DNA of 64,000 bases from Acholoe squamosa (lineage: Eukaryota > Annelida > Polychaeta > Phyllodocida > Polynoidae): positions 5,139,207 to 5,203,206 of the forward strand of contig OX439036.1 of NCBI GenBank assembly GCA_949317995.1. Direction: 5' to 3'. Below the pieces are notes generated by a model. That model saw nothing but the letters and a program-made list of their open reading frames with translations, searched no databases and had not been told where the DNA came from. Shown piece after piece: positions 1 to 12,880 of this stretch. The stretch's first letter is position 1, and each line of letters opens with the position of its first letter. A program made the translations under genes and the position numbers.

Positions 1-1259
1 GGTGGTCTTTGTGTTGAATAAATACTCAAAGGTTGATGTTACTAGTTAAACTGAAAAAATACAAGGACAACAAAAATATTCTGCAACTACTGCGTTCCAT
101 ATTCATGAAATATTGTATTATAATTCCAGACAGCCTGCTGTTTGGAGAGAATGTGGATATATTGTTGTATATTGACTAATAACTGTAGGTAAACCAGGCA
201 AAATTGATACCATTGTAACTTAGAGACTCTTAACATACACCTTTTGCAAGATAACTTTGATAGAATGTAAGTCCCATATCTAACAAATGGGGTATGTTAG
301 TATGGCAAGTTAGTAGCCCTCAGTCTACATGTCAGAGTTATCTAGTGCAGGAGGTAATTGGATACTGCGTTTATCTATAGACAACCTGATGGTGTGTTTC
401 CTTATATTGCCTGGCGTGCCCTTATGAGGTATTGTGGCAGGACAGCAGGTGGGATAACTACCATGGCACAGAAGATCCACCTAGTGAGTGTGTGTGGAAC
501 CACTTAGAAAACTGTGTTTGACTGTGTTTACTAAACACACCTAAACACAATAATAAACACACTTAATGCCTTGTGAGGTCTTGACTCAAAAACTCAGAAA
601 ATTCGTTTTATGACCTAAAATGCCCAAATAAGGGCATTTCTTTGTGAGGTTACCTCACAAGGATGAAGTACCTCACAAGGTATCCCCATTCCCGTAGAGT
701 ACCTCATAAGGTCCACCCACACACCCACACACACACACACGACCACAGCCCCTTCCACCTCCCCAGTACCTACATACAGTTCCATCTGTATCAGGTGTAG
801 GGGTATTTGGTAACAATAACATGCCGCCTATTGATCACATCAAGACGAGCCGTACCTGAATTACCGCTCTCTTGTTGTATTGACAAATGGGACAGCACCT
901 TAATTGTATTTGGGGCCCACCGGAGACGATCTACAAACAGAGACCAAGCTTTTATTTGGGTACTTTTACCTCTGCCTCAGAAGGCTGAAGTGAGTGAGTG
1001 ACTGCTGCTTATGTAACATCATTTTGAGAGCTTATGTCATATTTATGATTAGAGAACTACATTACACAGTGATTCATGGACAAGCGTACGTTGATGTATG
1101 TGCATATATATATAAGTGGACCAAATATGAGAGTAAGACCCATGGACGATGTTGAAGGTCTTGACCTTTAATATAAATTGCATTAATTCATCGTCAGAAA
1201 GACAGAGATATATATGGCGAGAAAAGTATGCATGCAACAACCCATAATGAACAAGTAAC
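1..1259. other. No gene recognised
   Basis: Contains several copies of ACCTCACAAGG and its complement between 560 and 710, and a short CA-rich tract near 717-742. No ORF or RNA gene is supported. Confidence 0.5.
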
Positions 1260-1368
1260 CAATGGATAATTCATGATGAGTGTGTGTTAGCAAAGGCTAA
1301 TAACACTCGGCCTACGGCCTCGTGTCATTATCCTTCACTAACACACCCTCGTCATGAATTATCCATTG
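1260..1368. repeat. Short palindromic element
   Basis: The arms CAATGGATAATTCATGATGA and its near complement at 1340-1368 enclose CGGCCTACGGCCTCG. The 109 bp can fold as one long hairpin, typical of a miniature inverted-repeat element. Confidence 0.65.
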
Positions 1369-1459
1369 ACTACTTATTTTATACCACGAATACCAATAAA
1401 TTCAAGTTGAAAACAAAAATTATTCCCCCTCCCCAGGACTCGAAGCCAGCCATAGTGTG

Positions 1460-1860
1460 TGTACAGGTACATACACCTCCTCGCCCGGCAGTGGACAGCG
1501 ACAGCGGCCGTCTTGGCTAGGCTTGGCAGCAGCACACGGCTAAAGATTTCAATGCGTCTCGCGGTTATGTGTAGAATACACCTCCCCGCCCGGCAGCGGA
1601 CAGCGACAGCACACACGGCGAAAAAAGAGGCGTCTTGCGGTTATGTTTGTGTAAAATACACCTCCTCGGCCAGCAGCGGACAGCGACAGCGCACACGCTG
1701 AAAAAAGAGGCGTCCGGGTCAGGGATCGAACCGCATACCTCACGTGGCTGAGCGCAACGTGCTAACCGCTAGACCACCGCGTCTCCTCCATTCGATGCGT
1801 CTCGCGGTTACTTTTGTTTAGAATACACCTCCTCGCCCAGCAGCGGGTGCCTGTTATCCA
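1460..1860. repeat. Degenerate tandem repeat with tRNA-like insert
   Basis: Four units share TACACCTCCTCGCCCGGCAG followed by GGACAGCGACAGC and, downstream, GCGTCTCGCGGTTA. They begin at 1472, 1577, 1657 and 1824. The last interval is about 85 bp longer because it holds the tRNA-derived sequence. Confidence 0.7.
1700..1788 (-). ncRNA. tRNA-derived sequence (SINE head or decayed tRNA)
   Basis: The minus strand holds box A TGGTCTAGCGG and box B GGTTCGATCCC about 45 nt apart, resembling the TGGTCTAGTGGTTAG start of tRNA-Glu-type sequences. Acceptor and T stems do not pair well, so a working tRNA is unlikely. It interrupts a short repeat array. Confidence 0.5.
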
Positions 1861-3334
1861 TGGATAACCGCACACCTTACAAAATTAATGTTACAGCCTA
1901 CAGGGTGTGCAATATCGACAGATATGTGGATGGGAATAGCCACCAAAAAGCACTGTGTAACCCAGAAATCGTGGTATAACAGTATGTAACATGATATATA
2001 TGCCTCTCCTTCTGAGGAATCTGGCTTATAGCAGAGATATGAGAGAATATAGGGTCCGGGTAGGAAGAGTGGGGAATGGGGATATGTAAGTAATAGGAGG
2101 GGAATGAACAGGGGGAGTAGTGACAAGGAGGGTGGGGGGTGTCCTCCTCCTCACCCCCCCTCCCCCACCACACAGATGGACAGATGAATGCTATTATTGT
2201 CAGATGTAAGGTGAAGTAGTAATCAATGACTGACTGACTGCCGTCCTCAGACCATCATTACACCCATGTTTTTGTTTGGATGTAGGCCATGAATAAGTAC
2301 CTTTATTGCCTTATGGTATGGGGACCTCATGAGGTATTGGGAAGTAAGGGCTGGGGGCTCTGGCTGACAAGAATGTCAATCTGGGGGGGAGGGAGGTGGG
2401 AGGACTTTGAACTTGGCAACAAATGTTATTTTCAATGTTTGAGAACTTCTTGGAAAGGTGTGGGTTAGAAAATATTTGTATGAACATGTTTTCTTACAAA
2501 ATTAAAGCATTCTTCGATCTATTTTCAAAGTATTTTTAAGGATATTTTTTAGATATTTTTTTCCACGAGGAGATTCAGTCTTGGGCTTGTAGAATGTGGA
2601 AAGTTTTTGACAGTACACTTGTTCAGTCTGTTTTATTTGTGTGTTTTTTTCTCAAATGTTTGACAAACTAAGAAATCCAAAGGCAACAATTTTAAACATT
2701 AGATTTTTATCCCTTTCTGTCAAGTAAGATCCTTCCAATACTGATTAAACTACTCTTAGACCAAAGTTTTGTGACCAAGATTTTCCCCAAATCAATATTT
2801 TTTGAGTATACATATCTACAATGCCACCTGTGTCAAAGGATCATGTTGATATACTACTTCACTGCCAGCCTGCCTATCACCACCCTTTCTCTGTACTACT
2901 TAGATGGCAGTTTCTGTACTTCAATAACAGTGACTTTCGCTTGGTCTTCGCAGGGTTAATACACTCCCGGAGGGTCGTCATAATGCTAAAATGAAGTGCA
3001 GACATATCTGCTTTTCATTTATCCATCATGCCAACTGAGGCGCATGATCTTTTCATGCATTGATAAGTTATCGACACCTGAAGAATTAACCTATCGAGGA
3101 AATATTTCCATTACGCTGCTTAGTCTAAGTCTAAGTTCCATATCATTGAGACTTTATCCATAGACTTTATCCATATGATAGCACTGTAGCAGAAGGTGCA
3201 GAAAAACACCAATCTTGTCATAGAGGGATAGATCCATATTAGCTAATCACCATCACTTAGTCCTACCATGATCTTGCTCTTTGGATATTGTTACAGCCAA
3301 TATCTGAATGGATAAGGATGATAAGCTATTCATC
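1861..3334. other. No gene recognised
   Basis: AT-rich DNA. A fragment of the piggyBac-like MITE, recognisable by ACACTCCCGGAGGGTCGTCA, lies at about 2961-3070. Confidence 0.5.
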
Positions 3335-3537
3335 TTAACCCTTTAAGGGCCAGTGATTTAAGAGTGCATCATGCCCATTGGTCATCATGATTCACGAATG
3401 AAGTGCTGGTGACTTTGACACTGCTCGGCAGTACTTCACTGGAGCATCACGCCAAACTTTGGGAATGTACCAACTATATATGGTCGGAATGATGCATGAT
3501 CATGCACCAATGGGCATGATGCATTAATGCATTAGGA
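3335..3537. mobile_element. piggyBac-like MITE, right end missing
   Basis: Begins TTAACCCTTTAAGGGCCAGTG and keeps the internal GCATCATGCCCATTGGTCAT and CAGTACTTCACTGGAGCATC blocks. The terminal repeat on the right is not recognisable. Confidence 0.7.
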
Positions 3538-4599
3538 GAGTAACATCAATCACTTCAAGAGGTGGATTAAGCATACTTATCAAGGGTAGACCAGCTCTAA
3601 CTTAGGGCTACTCCATACTGGTAACTTGGATGGAGATGACATCATTCCCTAGAGAAACTGGTTATCTCAGTTCTCACAAGTCCCATTTTTGCCCCATGAT
3701 GATAATGTGATAGCACTGATCACTCAGGAGTACACTGGTTGCTCAGGCACTGACATACTGGTCACTCAGGTGTCCCACAATCCACCTTTCTCCCCATTTT
3801 ATGCTAATCCTCCCAGATAATGCCCTTTATTGTCTGCTTAAAACACATGACTCTTCCTTTGGTAAATGGGGAATTCCTTCAGCCATGTACTACCTGGTTT
3901 CATTGTTATGTTATTAAATTTATTTTTATGTAACCTGTAAACATAACACTAGGCAATTGTGACAGTTTGAAAACATTAGGGCTCTCAGGTTAAGAATCAT
4001 GTTTTATTTATATAATTGACATGAATTAGGACATATAAGTGGCTTTATAAATACCCATATAGGTGATACTGGGAGGGCTGATCCGGCAAGGTGGACCACT
4101 CACTAAAATTCTGTGATATTACATCTTTAGGATAGGTTTTCTTCTCTGTGTCCTTTAAGGAACATAAGGCGTATGATCCCCCTGATGAACCCATACATGT
4201 TGGGTATTAGTAGCAGACACCTTTTCTATTAGTTATTTATACATATTGAGAAGCTTGACGAAATAATTATTATATGTCATTGATCCATATACAAGATTGT
4301 TTCATACTTAATATGATGATGAAACATGGTTGTGTTAGGCACAACGCTTTCCGATATAAAAACACAGCTTTTTCTCAATATGAAATAGTGTACCTCACCT
4401 GTGAATGGGTAGCATGAATTGGATGCAAGGCTGATTCCATTTTGAATATAAATCGATATTTATTGAGGGTATGTCGGCCCAATATTGCTCTGGAAAAACA
4501 TTTTATGACTGAATGCAATAAAAAACCTTTGAAGTTGCATTGAACTTAGAAGGCAATGGCTTGTATGTATCTGTTATCAAGGTTACAGCCCTTGTCTCC
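3538..4599. other. No gene recognised
   Basis: About 1 kb of unique-looking AT-rich sequence with only short spurious ORFs. Confidence 0.5.
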
Positions 4600-5080
4600 G
4601 GCCTTCCTCCGCACTATATAGGGGGTGGTCATTTGGTGCTATAGCCCTCCCCCGCACTATACATGGGGTGGTCATTTGATACTATAGCATTCCCCAGCAC
4701 TATATAGGAGGTGGTCATTTTGTACTATAGCCCTCCCCAGCACTATATACAGTTAGACCTAGATAATCCGTCCCCTGATAGTCTGTCATACATGGAATCC
4801 GGCCAGTCTGTGACTGGGACATTCCTGTACAAATCTATTATAATATGCTTCAATAATCCGTCAGATTTGAGATCAGACCATCATTTGCCTGCAACAGGGG
4901 TGGCTGGACTATCAAGGTCTCACTGCATAGGGGGTGGTCATTATGTACTTTCCCCCCCCCCCTGTACTATGGGAGGGGTGTTTATTTGGTACTCTACCCC
5001 CTGTCCACACACTATATCAGGGGTGGTCATTTGGTACCCTATAAGGGATGGTATTTGTACTATACCCCCTATACCCTTAT
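4600..5080. repeat. Degenerate minisatellite, unit about 47 bp
   Basis: Repeats of GCACTATATAGGGGGTGGTC then ATTTGGTACTATAGCCCTCC, with about four units before 4750 and three or more after 4925. A MITE interrupts the array. Confidence 0.75.
4750..4925. mobile_element. Tc1/pogo-like MITE inside the minisatellite
   Basis: The 176 bp are bounded by CAGTTAGACCTAGATAATCC and, inverted, CAGTGAGACCTTGATAGTCC. TA precedes the left end and CA follows the right end, consistent with a decayed TA duplication. TIRs beginning CAGT with TA duplication fit the Tc1/mariner superfamily (pogo/Tigger type). Confidence 0.6.
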
Positions 5081-5635
5081 GTAGTGGACTTCTTGGTCCT
5101 CTTCTACCCTCTGAATAGTTCTTTAGTCCAAGTGTGGATATCTGTGATGAGATTTGAGCGAATGTGTTTTGATGATCCATGTCGATTATTATATCTTTAG
5201 AATGTTCAATAGTAATATTGGAGTTCATTTTTTCAATAATGAACAGTCTTCCAATGTTGAATGTGACCATGTCACCACCTACAGCTTGAAATGAAGAAAT
5301 CTACAACGAATACCTTCCATAGTACTGTACTGATGGTATTGGAATATAACTATAGGATTGTGTGGCAGTATCCAGGGGGACTCAATATATCCAGCCTCTA
5401 CATTAATAGAGCAGTGTTTTCCCTCCATCCCCCACACACCTCCTCCTAACCACACTCTGCACTTAGTCTACTGGGGACCGTGCCCACAAAAGGACGTCAC
5501 TGGCACACAGTAATGTCCAATAAAGGACGCACGCTAGAGCTGGGACAGCGATACAGCGGGCTCTGCTGCTTAATGTAGGGGCTAGGACTCGCCATTGATA
5601 TGTTGTGGGTGGAATGCGACAACTATCTAACTGTG

Positions 5636-6385
5636 GCAATAGTTTAAGGTTGTACTAGGTAGCATCAGAACCCTTACGAAGTTGTGGCAGGAGTCTGGGT
5701 AGGACTAAGTAGGTAGCATCAGAATGTTACCTATATGTGGCAGCTGTCTGGGTAGGACAAGGTACCATCAGGACCCTTACCTAGTTGTGGCAGGAGTCTG
5801 GGTAGCACTAGGTAGCATCAGGGCTCTTACCTAGTTGTGGCAGGAGTCTGGGTAGGACTAGGTACCATCAGGCCCTTTACCTAGCTGTGGTAGGAGTCTG
5901 ACTAGGACTAGGTACCATCAGCACCCTTACCTAGTTGTGGCAGGAGTCTGACTAGGACTAGGCACCATCAGGTCCCTTACCTATTTGTGGAAGGGGTATG
6001 GGTAGGACTAGGTACCATCAGGACACTTACCTAGTTGTGGCAGGAATATAGGTAGAACTAGGTACTATCAGGACACTTACCGAGTTGTGGCAAGAGTATG
6101 GGTAGGAGTAGGTACCATCAGGACACGTACCTAGTTGTGACAGGAGTATGGGTAGGACTAGGTACCCTCAGGACCTCTACCTAGTTTTGGCAGTAGTCTG
6201 GGTAGGACTAGATAACATCAGGGCTCTTACCTAGTTGTGCCAGGAGTCTGATTAGGACTAGATACCATCAGGACCCTTACGTAGTAGGGGCAGGAGTCTG
6301 GGTAGTACCATCAGCGCCCTCACTTAGTTGTAGCAGGAGTCTAGATAGGGCTCGATACCAGAGGGACCTATATCTGGTTATGACA
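5636..6385. repeat. 50-bp minisatellite, about 15 units
   Basis: The period is exactly 50 bp in the best units, with core TTACCTAGTTGTGGCAGGAG then TCTGGGTAGGACTAGGTACC and ATCAGGACCC. Units differ by scattered substitutions and a few indels, so it is an old array without recent homogenisation. Confidence 0.9.
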
Positions 6386-7955
6386 AAGACCAGGCTAGAT
6401 TTCAATAGCGGCACCTCAGATCATGGTGATAAAGAAGTACATGTGACACTAGGGATACATAACCCTAGTAGTGGGCTGGTGTATTGATATTAAAACTACC
6501 TAAGCTCTGCTGTGTATAAGTTATGATTGATAAGCATTGGTGTGGGGTTTATGATGGTTCAGGGGACGACCGCTGGAAGTAAACAGCTACTACATCACCT
6601 TCCCTTACATCCCTATGTCATGGTCAAGGAGCCAGAAATATAGACACCGTCTCCCTATCCTCTTCTAGGCATATATATGCAGCTATTCAGCAGAACTAAT
6701 CGAATGATTTTCTTAATACTGCGTATATCAAAGTGTGATACCCGCTTAACCCAACTATAAGGTCAAATACAATCTCAACCAAGGAGTATTGGCTCTAATG
6801 GTAGAGAGGGAGGAGGCAGTGGTGGGCTGAAAATATCTCATCAAAGGCAAAACCTTCATTTTTAGATTAGCTCTAAATTTCTAGAAATGATAGGAATTAG
6901 CCGTCCGTCTCTTAGTTGTTGTCTCGGAAGAGAAGATGCCTAAGATCAAATGGAAATAAATAGATTGAGATTACACCATATGGCATCAACCTCCCTCCCT
7001 TTGTCTGTTGTTCATTGTTCACTGTTTACCCCTAGTAGATTATTATCTTATTGTACTGCTTCATTTGTGACTTTCTTTTGGAAAAATCAATAAAACTTGG
7101 TCTGCTCTATAGCATTATTTAAATGAACAAAGCACTTCATTAATGCAATGAGCAAGTCCAGAAAAAAAGAAATCCGGGAGTTGTTGTGCATCCTATATAT
7201 AGCCGCATCTCCACCTGCGTATTGATCTGTCACTGCCGGAACTACAACCCAAATCAACTTCCCCCCGCCCAACTCTTCCTGGGTCAATACGATTGAGTAA
7301 GTCGGGCTGTGGTGACGGCGGCCATCTAGGCAGCCGGGGGCATTGAGGCAGTCAATATGCAGTCTCTAGAAGGAAAGTAACTGTCTTGGAACTATATGTA
7401 TGCTTGAATAAAGTGTGTTTGTCTTAATGATGCATGAGTGTTGATTAGTTACCAACTGGTAAGGGAATAGTGGCAGGACTGTATTTATCCATGAATACGA
7501 CCTATTGGCGTATACAAGCTGAAAGGGGATACCTCACATGCTAAACCATATTAGGTGTTTTACAATGTATAACTACATACTCAATGGACAGAACTATGGT
7601 GTGCACCCACTAAACAGTAATCAGATAGATATCTGTTAAATCCCTGAAATATAGATTGTGGAAACTGAGCATTTAGAAGTGGAGTTAGTACCAAATTAGA
7701 TATGGCCAATATGAGCCTCCTGGTTCATTTTTAAGAACATTGATTTGTGAGACCTATTGAGGGAACTCTGCCATTCTGTGGCTACAACCCCCCTACCATT
7801 GTTCAGGCACAATGGTTTCCTGTAGATGGTTTGTTATGACAATGCAGATGGACTTTAAACACTAGTAGAACAGAAATCTACACTCTGCTTGTCTACAAGG
7901 CTATTTTGTGTCCACTGGTGTCACAAGGATTTTCGTAGGTGGCTCTTCTGAGTCT
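6386..7955. other. No gene recognised
   Basis: No supported gene. An AATAAA with downstream GT-rich sequence at about 7407-7425 could be part of an old LTR or a chance signal. Confidence 0.45.
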
Positions 7956-8131
7956 TTAACCCTTTGATGCTGCTGATACATTCATGCACAATGCCCGTTG
8001 CCCGAATGCAGCCCTGGTGATGCGCGAATGAACAGTGTGACTGGTGAGCAGTCTCGCCAGCACTTCATTGGAGCATCATGACGACCAATGGTCATGATAC
8101 ACTCCTGCATCAGCGGTCCCTAAAGGGTTAA
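7956..8131. mobile_element. piggyBac-like MITE, internally deleted
   Basis: 176 bp with TTAA at both ends, terminal CCCTTTGATG at left and inverted CCCTTTAGGGACCGCTGATG at right. It lacks part of the central palindrome present in the 250-bp copies. A further fragment of the same family follows at about 8138-8240. Confidence 0.75.
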
Positions 8132-9275
8132 AGGTCAATAATGCATCAGTACATCGTGACTGCTGGTCATCATGATGCACAAATGAAGTGCTGTAGAGGC
8201 TGATACAATGGCAATGGATTGGCATGATGTGTCAATGAAGCAATTTGATGGTATATAATGTCATTCATGGGCATGGCAAATTGAGTAGTAGGGGAGGAAG
8301 ACTTATCTATATCTCTATATTTCCGACCTGTGGTCTAAAGAGTGGGGGAGGGGGCTTTCTTTATCTTGGGGGGGGGATGTACCTTTTTCTATCACTTCCC
8401 TTGTCCACCCCAATGGTCGATGAAGTCACAACATGGCAAGGTGTTGCCTGTCATCCCAAACTGGGCAGTAGCATGCAATGGTACCTTTAAAGAGTAGCTA
8501 GCGCGGAGAAGATGTACCCACTTTAGCAAGTCACGTGACCACTCATTGACCAATAACGGCACTGCAAGTTTTCCGCTGTGTCCCGTGAATTTTTCAACAA
8601 TCTTAGGCCCGGTACCCATATTGCTTTTTGCCATGCCAGATGCCCTTTAACATAAACAGAGAGGAATATTTCATCCTGATCCTTGCAATTGATATGGAAT
8701 ACATTTAAGCAAAATATCGTGGCATGCCCTCTTTAAGGAGATAAAGCTACTATGGCAGTTTGTGCCATACAGCTGAGCCTCTCCCATTGTACGTCATGAT
8801 GAGTGACATGAGAGCGCTAAGTGCCTGGACGAGCTACAACTCCAACATGGGTCTATTTATATACACACTGCTAAAACAGTGAGTCACCACCAGTCACCAC
8901 CAATCCGCCTCCTACCATCACCGACGACATTGTCTTATAGAAATAGAATCCTGTGTTTTTTACTGCCTTTCATGTAGCCACTCACCATGCTGCCTGTACT
9001 GCTACTGGTTTCTGCTGGTGACTTCTCACTCTCCTGTCAGACTCTGGTTTTAGTTAGATACATGTATACATGTGCCTCTGCCATAACTTTCCTTTCCTCC
9101 TGGTAGGTACCCACTCTCCTTCCATACATTAGTTATATAGAGTCCCGTGTCTATTGCTTCTTGTCATGTAGACATTGACAATGGTGAGTGTACTGCTACG
9201 GCTCTTGTTGTTGATATTGGTGACTTCTGACTTTTCTACCAGACACTGGTTTCAGAACCTTAGATACATGTTCCT

Positions 9276-9640
9276 CAGGAGGGTGTTGCTCCTATGGTAA
9301 AAAGAGCTGTCAGTCGGTACCCTCATTTCAAAAGAAGCCGAGCACTGCTTCACCTGAGTACTTGCACTCACCACATTAGTCTGAAAAGTAACCTGCCTTG
9401 TTTAAAAAAGAGAGAGCTGCACTATGAGGTACCTACTCATGTCACATGCTCTATAGTTTATTATACTGACTGACTTGTTCCAACTAGGTACCTACTCAAA
9501 TCCCCCGTTTTTAGCACCATACTTGAATGACCACTTGTGAGCAACAAAAGGGACAGTTATAGCTACATGAAAAGAAAGGACTGGAAATGAGGGCATTTTT
9601 AGCCAGCTCTTCCTTTTACTATAGGAGCAATCCCCTCCTG
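9276..9640 (+). mobile_element. TIR MITE, CAGGAGGGTGTTGCTCC family, copy 1
   Basis: 365 bp bounded by CAGGAGGGTGTTGCTCCTAT and the inverted CAGGAGGGGATTGCTCCTAT, followed inward by GTAAAA and AGAGCTG on both sides. No ORF. I could not define a target duplication, so the superfamily is open. Confidence 0.8.
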
Positions 9641-9904
9641 GTTTCTCCTGGTGACTTGTCACTCTCCTGCCAGACTCCGGTTTTAGTTAAATACATACAT
9701 GTGCCTCTGCCATAACCTTCCTTTCCTCCTGGTAGGTACCCACTGTCCTTCCATACATTAGTTATATAGAGTCCCGTGTCTATTGCTTCTTGTCATGTAG
9801 ACATTGACAATGGTGAGTGTACTGCTACGGCTCTTGTTGTTAATATTGGTGACTTCTGACTTTTCTACCAGACACTGTTTTCAGAACCTTAGATACATGT
9901 TCCT

Positions 9905-10270
9905 CAGGAGGGTGTTGCTCCTATGGTAAAAAGAGCTGTCAGTCGGTACCCTCATTTCAAAAGAAGCCGAGCACTGCTTCACCTAAGTACTTGCACTCAC
10001 CACATTAGTCTGAAAAGTAACCTGCCTTGTTTAAAATAGAGAGAGCTGCACTATCAGGTACCTACTCATGTCACACACTCTATAGTTTATTATACTGACT
10101 GACTTGTCCCAACTAGGTACCTACTCAAATCTCCCGTTTTTAGCACCATACTTGAATGACCACTTGTGAGCAACAAAAGGGACAGGTTATAGCTACATGA
10201 AAAGAAAGGACTGGAAATGAGGGCATTTTTAGCCAGCTCTTCCTTTTACTATAGGAGCAACCCCCTCCTG
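9905..10270 (+). mobile_element. TIR MITE, CAGGAGGGTGTTGCTCC family, copy 2
   Basis: Duplicate of copy 1 within the 630-bp tandem repeat, differing by only a few bases. Confidence 0.8.
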
Positions 10271-10411
10271 GTTTCTCCTGGTGACTTGTCACTCTCCTGC
10301 CAGACTCCGGTTTTAGTTAAATACATATATGTGCCTCTGCCATAACCTTCCTTTCCTCCTGGTAGGTACCCACCATCCTTCCATACATTAGTTATATAGT
10401 GTCATACATGT

Positions 10412-10850
10412 AATTGGCATGATCAAGTTGTCATATGGGAAATATCATAAGACTAGTGGTATATAGTGTAATTATCTCAAGGCTCTTATAAATAGTGTTA
10501 TTTCCAGTTGTCACTGGTTTATTCAGCTTTAGGTAACATGTAAGAAATATCAATCATACAGTAGTTAGTATGTAGGTAATTTGTACATACAGTAAACATA
10601 CAGCAATTTATAAAGTACAATGTTCTGTTCCACTCCACCTGTGAGGTATTAATAATACAGTGTCCAGCATATTTCTAGGTGGGTTCCCACACCTAGCTCC
10701 TGACCTGCTGCTTAGAGGAATAATGTAATAATGAATAACTTTACCCTCTGGTGGAAGTCTTGAAGAAGATAGCCCCTGGCCACTAATGATAGAAACCAAT
10801 GCCTGTCTAGCATAGTTTCACCATAGTGCAGTGGTATAGCAGGTAGCAGG
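10412..10850. repeat. Dispersed repeat, copy A
   Basis: Shares ordered blocks with 18547-19260, including GCATGATCAAGTTGTC, CACTGGTTTATTCA, TTTCTAGGTGGGTTCCCACA and TTACCCTCT. A solo LTR or an MITE are both possible; I could not define ends. Confidence 0.5.
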
Positions 10851-12698
10851 AGATGACTGGAGATGTTACCTCTAGAGCGGTTCTTGGTGATCTGCCTGTC
10901 TAGGAGTGCAGCCAGGCTATTTGTAGCAAATCTTGGAAAAGCACCTCCAGACTAACTGGAGCCAGTAGCTTTTGCCTAACTCTACAATTGTTTGAGGGGA
11001 GTCTTTCATGTGTCACTGGGGGACAAAGGACCCCCATGGGCGCCGCTGTGTCCCCCTTTGTCTTGGTCGGTTCTGCATCTTCAGACCCTCATAACTCGGT
11101 CGTTTATGCGTTTATAACCGCCATTTTGCGCATGCGCGGAGTTGAATATGCCAAGTTTGAACTGCCCGTTGGATAGGCGCGTAACTCCCGCCAGTTTGTC
11201 TGTAGTGCACTCGGAGCTCCATTCAGTCTCCATGGCATAACTTCCTTAATAATGGGAGTTCCGCCTTGATCTTGGGCTCATTCTGACCGTCTAATTATGG
11301 GCTTTCCATAAATGCTTTGATACTTGACCTAGGAGCGACGCTAGAGTGACCGGACGGTTATGGCGTCGTGCTTATGTAACCCATTGTTCAGTTATTCGAG
11401 TGCTCAGACACTCATGACGGCGTCAGCGGTGCTCAGGCACCCGTGACGGCCGGTTGCATTCACTTACAAGTTATTAGTTTGTGCACTGAACCATGAGGTC
11501 GCACACTGAGACCCTCATTTTTATTATATTATGCAGTGAACCATTAGGTTGGAGCCTTTGATGTCAGAGAGAGTGTTTGTAACTGACCTGGCTGGTGTGC
11601 AGTGGGGCATGAACGCTCTTATACAAAGTTTGAGCGCTCTTATAGCTCTTAGAACCAACCTATGTATTAATTTCATAGATATCCTTTGATTAATACAAAA
11701 TATGTTACAATTTATGGAATAATAAAATGGTATATGATAATAGAGTCCTGTGTCTATTGCTTCTTGTCATGTAGACATTGACAATGGTTAGTGTACTGCT
11801 ACGGCTCTTGGTGTTGATATTGGTGACTTCTGACTTTTCTACCAGACACTGGTTTCAGAACCTTAGATACATGTGCCTCTGCTAACCTTTCTTTCCTACC
11901 ACTTGGTCGCCACTCTTCTTCCAGAGACTTTACTGCCACTACCTTTCATGTAACCACTCACAATGCTGGCTGCACTGCCACTGGTTTCTGCTGGTGACCT
12001 GTCACTCTCCTACCAGACTCTGGTTTTAGTTAGATACATGTACCTCTGCCCTAATACATGCACCTTCCTCTCCTACCAGAAGGTCACCACAATGATGCTC
12101 ATCACTTGACACTCTCCTTTCAGACAATGGTTTATGTTATCTGCTTCTGCTGCACTCACTTACTGTTTTGTCGTTAGTTAGGAAGGCATTTCTCAACATC
12201 GCAACAACCGAACACAGCCACTATGATTTCAAAATAAGAGTCGGTAATCAAAGTTAATGTGCAACAACTGCTCTGTATGATCAGCACTTAATGCAGTTAT
12301 TACAAATGGTCTGATAGGGAAGTTAATCCGGGCATACATGAGAACTTTATCACTAGATGCAGGGCTGTTATTGCAAGATAGTGAGGGAAAGTAAGAATAA
12401 TGAATGTTGTAAGATAGTTATGCACCATTTTCGTTTTGACATGAATTTAAGTCTTAAAGAGCATTGACTTTTCTTATCCAACCCATGTTATAACCAACTG
12501 TGTCTCTTGGAGGACAAGAAAATGGACCTAATATGGCAATTCTGGCATTAGATTTGACATGAATCGCAGGTTTTTTTTCCATTTCCAAGTCAGCTATTTA
12601 CTCAGCATCTTAGAATTAACACTTATGGGAAAACACATGGTTGAGAAAGGCTGCTTGGTCAATCACAAACATGCATTCATATATTATAACAACCCTAA
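10851..12698. other. No gene recognised
   Basis: Contains the diverged relative of the 630-bp repeat at 11740-12130. The segment 11030-11450 is less AT-rich with several CG dinucleotides. No ORF or RNA gene is supported. Confidence 0.45.
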
Positions 12699-12706
12699 GT
12701 TACAGT

Positions 12707-12872
12707 GACGGGTGTGGACTGGTTACCGGGTTTAGTCCGTGTAGGTGTTATCCATATATGCTATAGAAGGGTGTGAAACTTAAGGGAACAGTGCTGCCCT
12801 CAGGTGTTTTTATTTGCTATACACAGACCTTGATTACGGAGGTGAGGGGTTACTTTGGCGCCCACGCCCGTG
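12707..12872. mobile_element. hAT-type MITE, copy 1
   Basis: 166 bp. The left end GACGGGTGTGG corresponds to the inverted right end CACGCCCGTG. Flanking 8-bp near-duplication GTTACAGT (12699-12706) and GGTACAGT (12873-12880) supports hAT-type insertion. Confidence 0.7.
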
Positions 12873-12880
12873 GGTACAGT

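Larger units (their letters stand above)
9016..10400. repeat. Tandem duplication, period about 630 bp
   Basis: Two near-identical units (9016-9650 and 9651-10280) and a partial third (10281-10400) each start GTGACTTSTCACTCTCCTG. Both full units carry the same TIR MITE, so the duplication came after that insertion. A diverged relative without the MITE lies at 11740-12130. Confidence 0.88.

Noticed and set aside
5636..6385. CRISPR-like array
   Set aside because: Contiguous 50-bp tandem repeat without unique spacers, in eukaryotic DNA.
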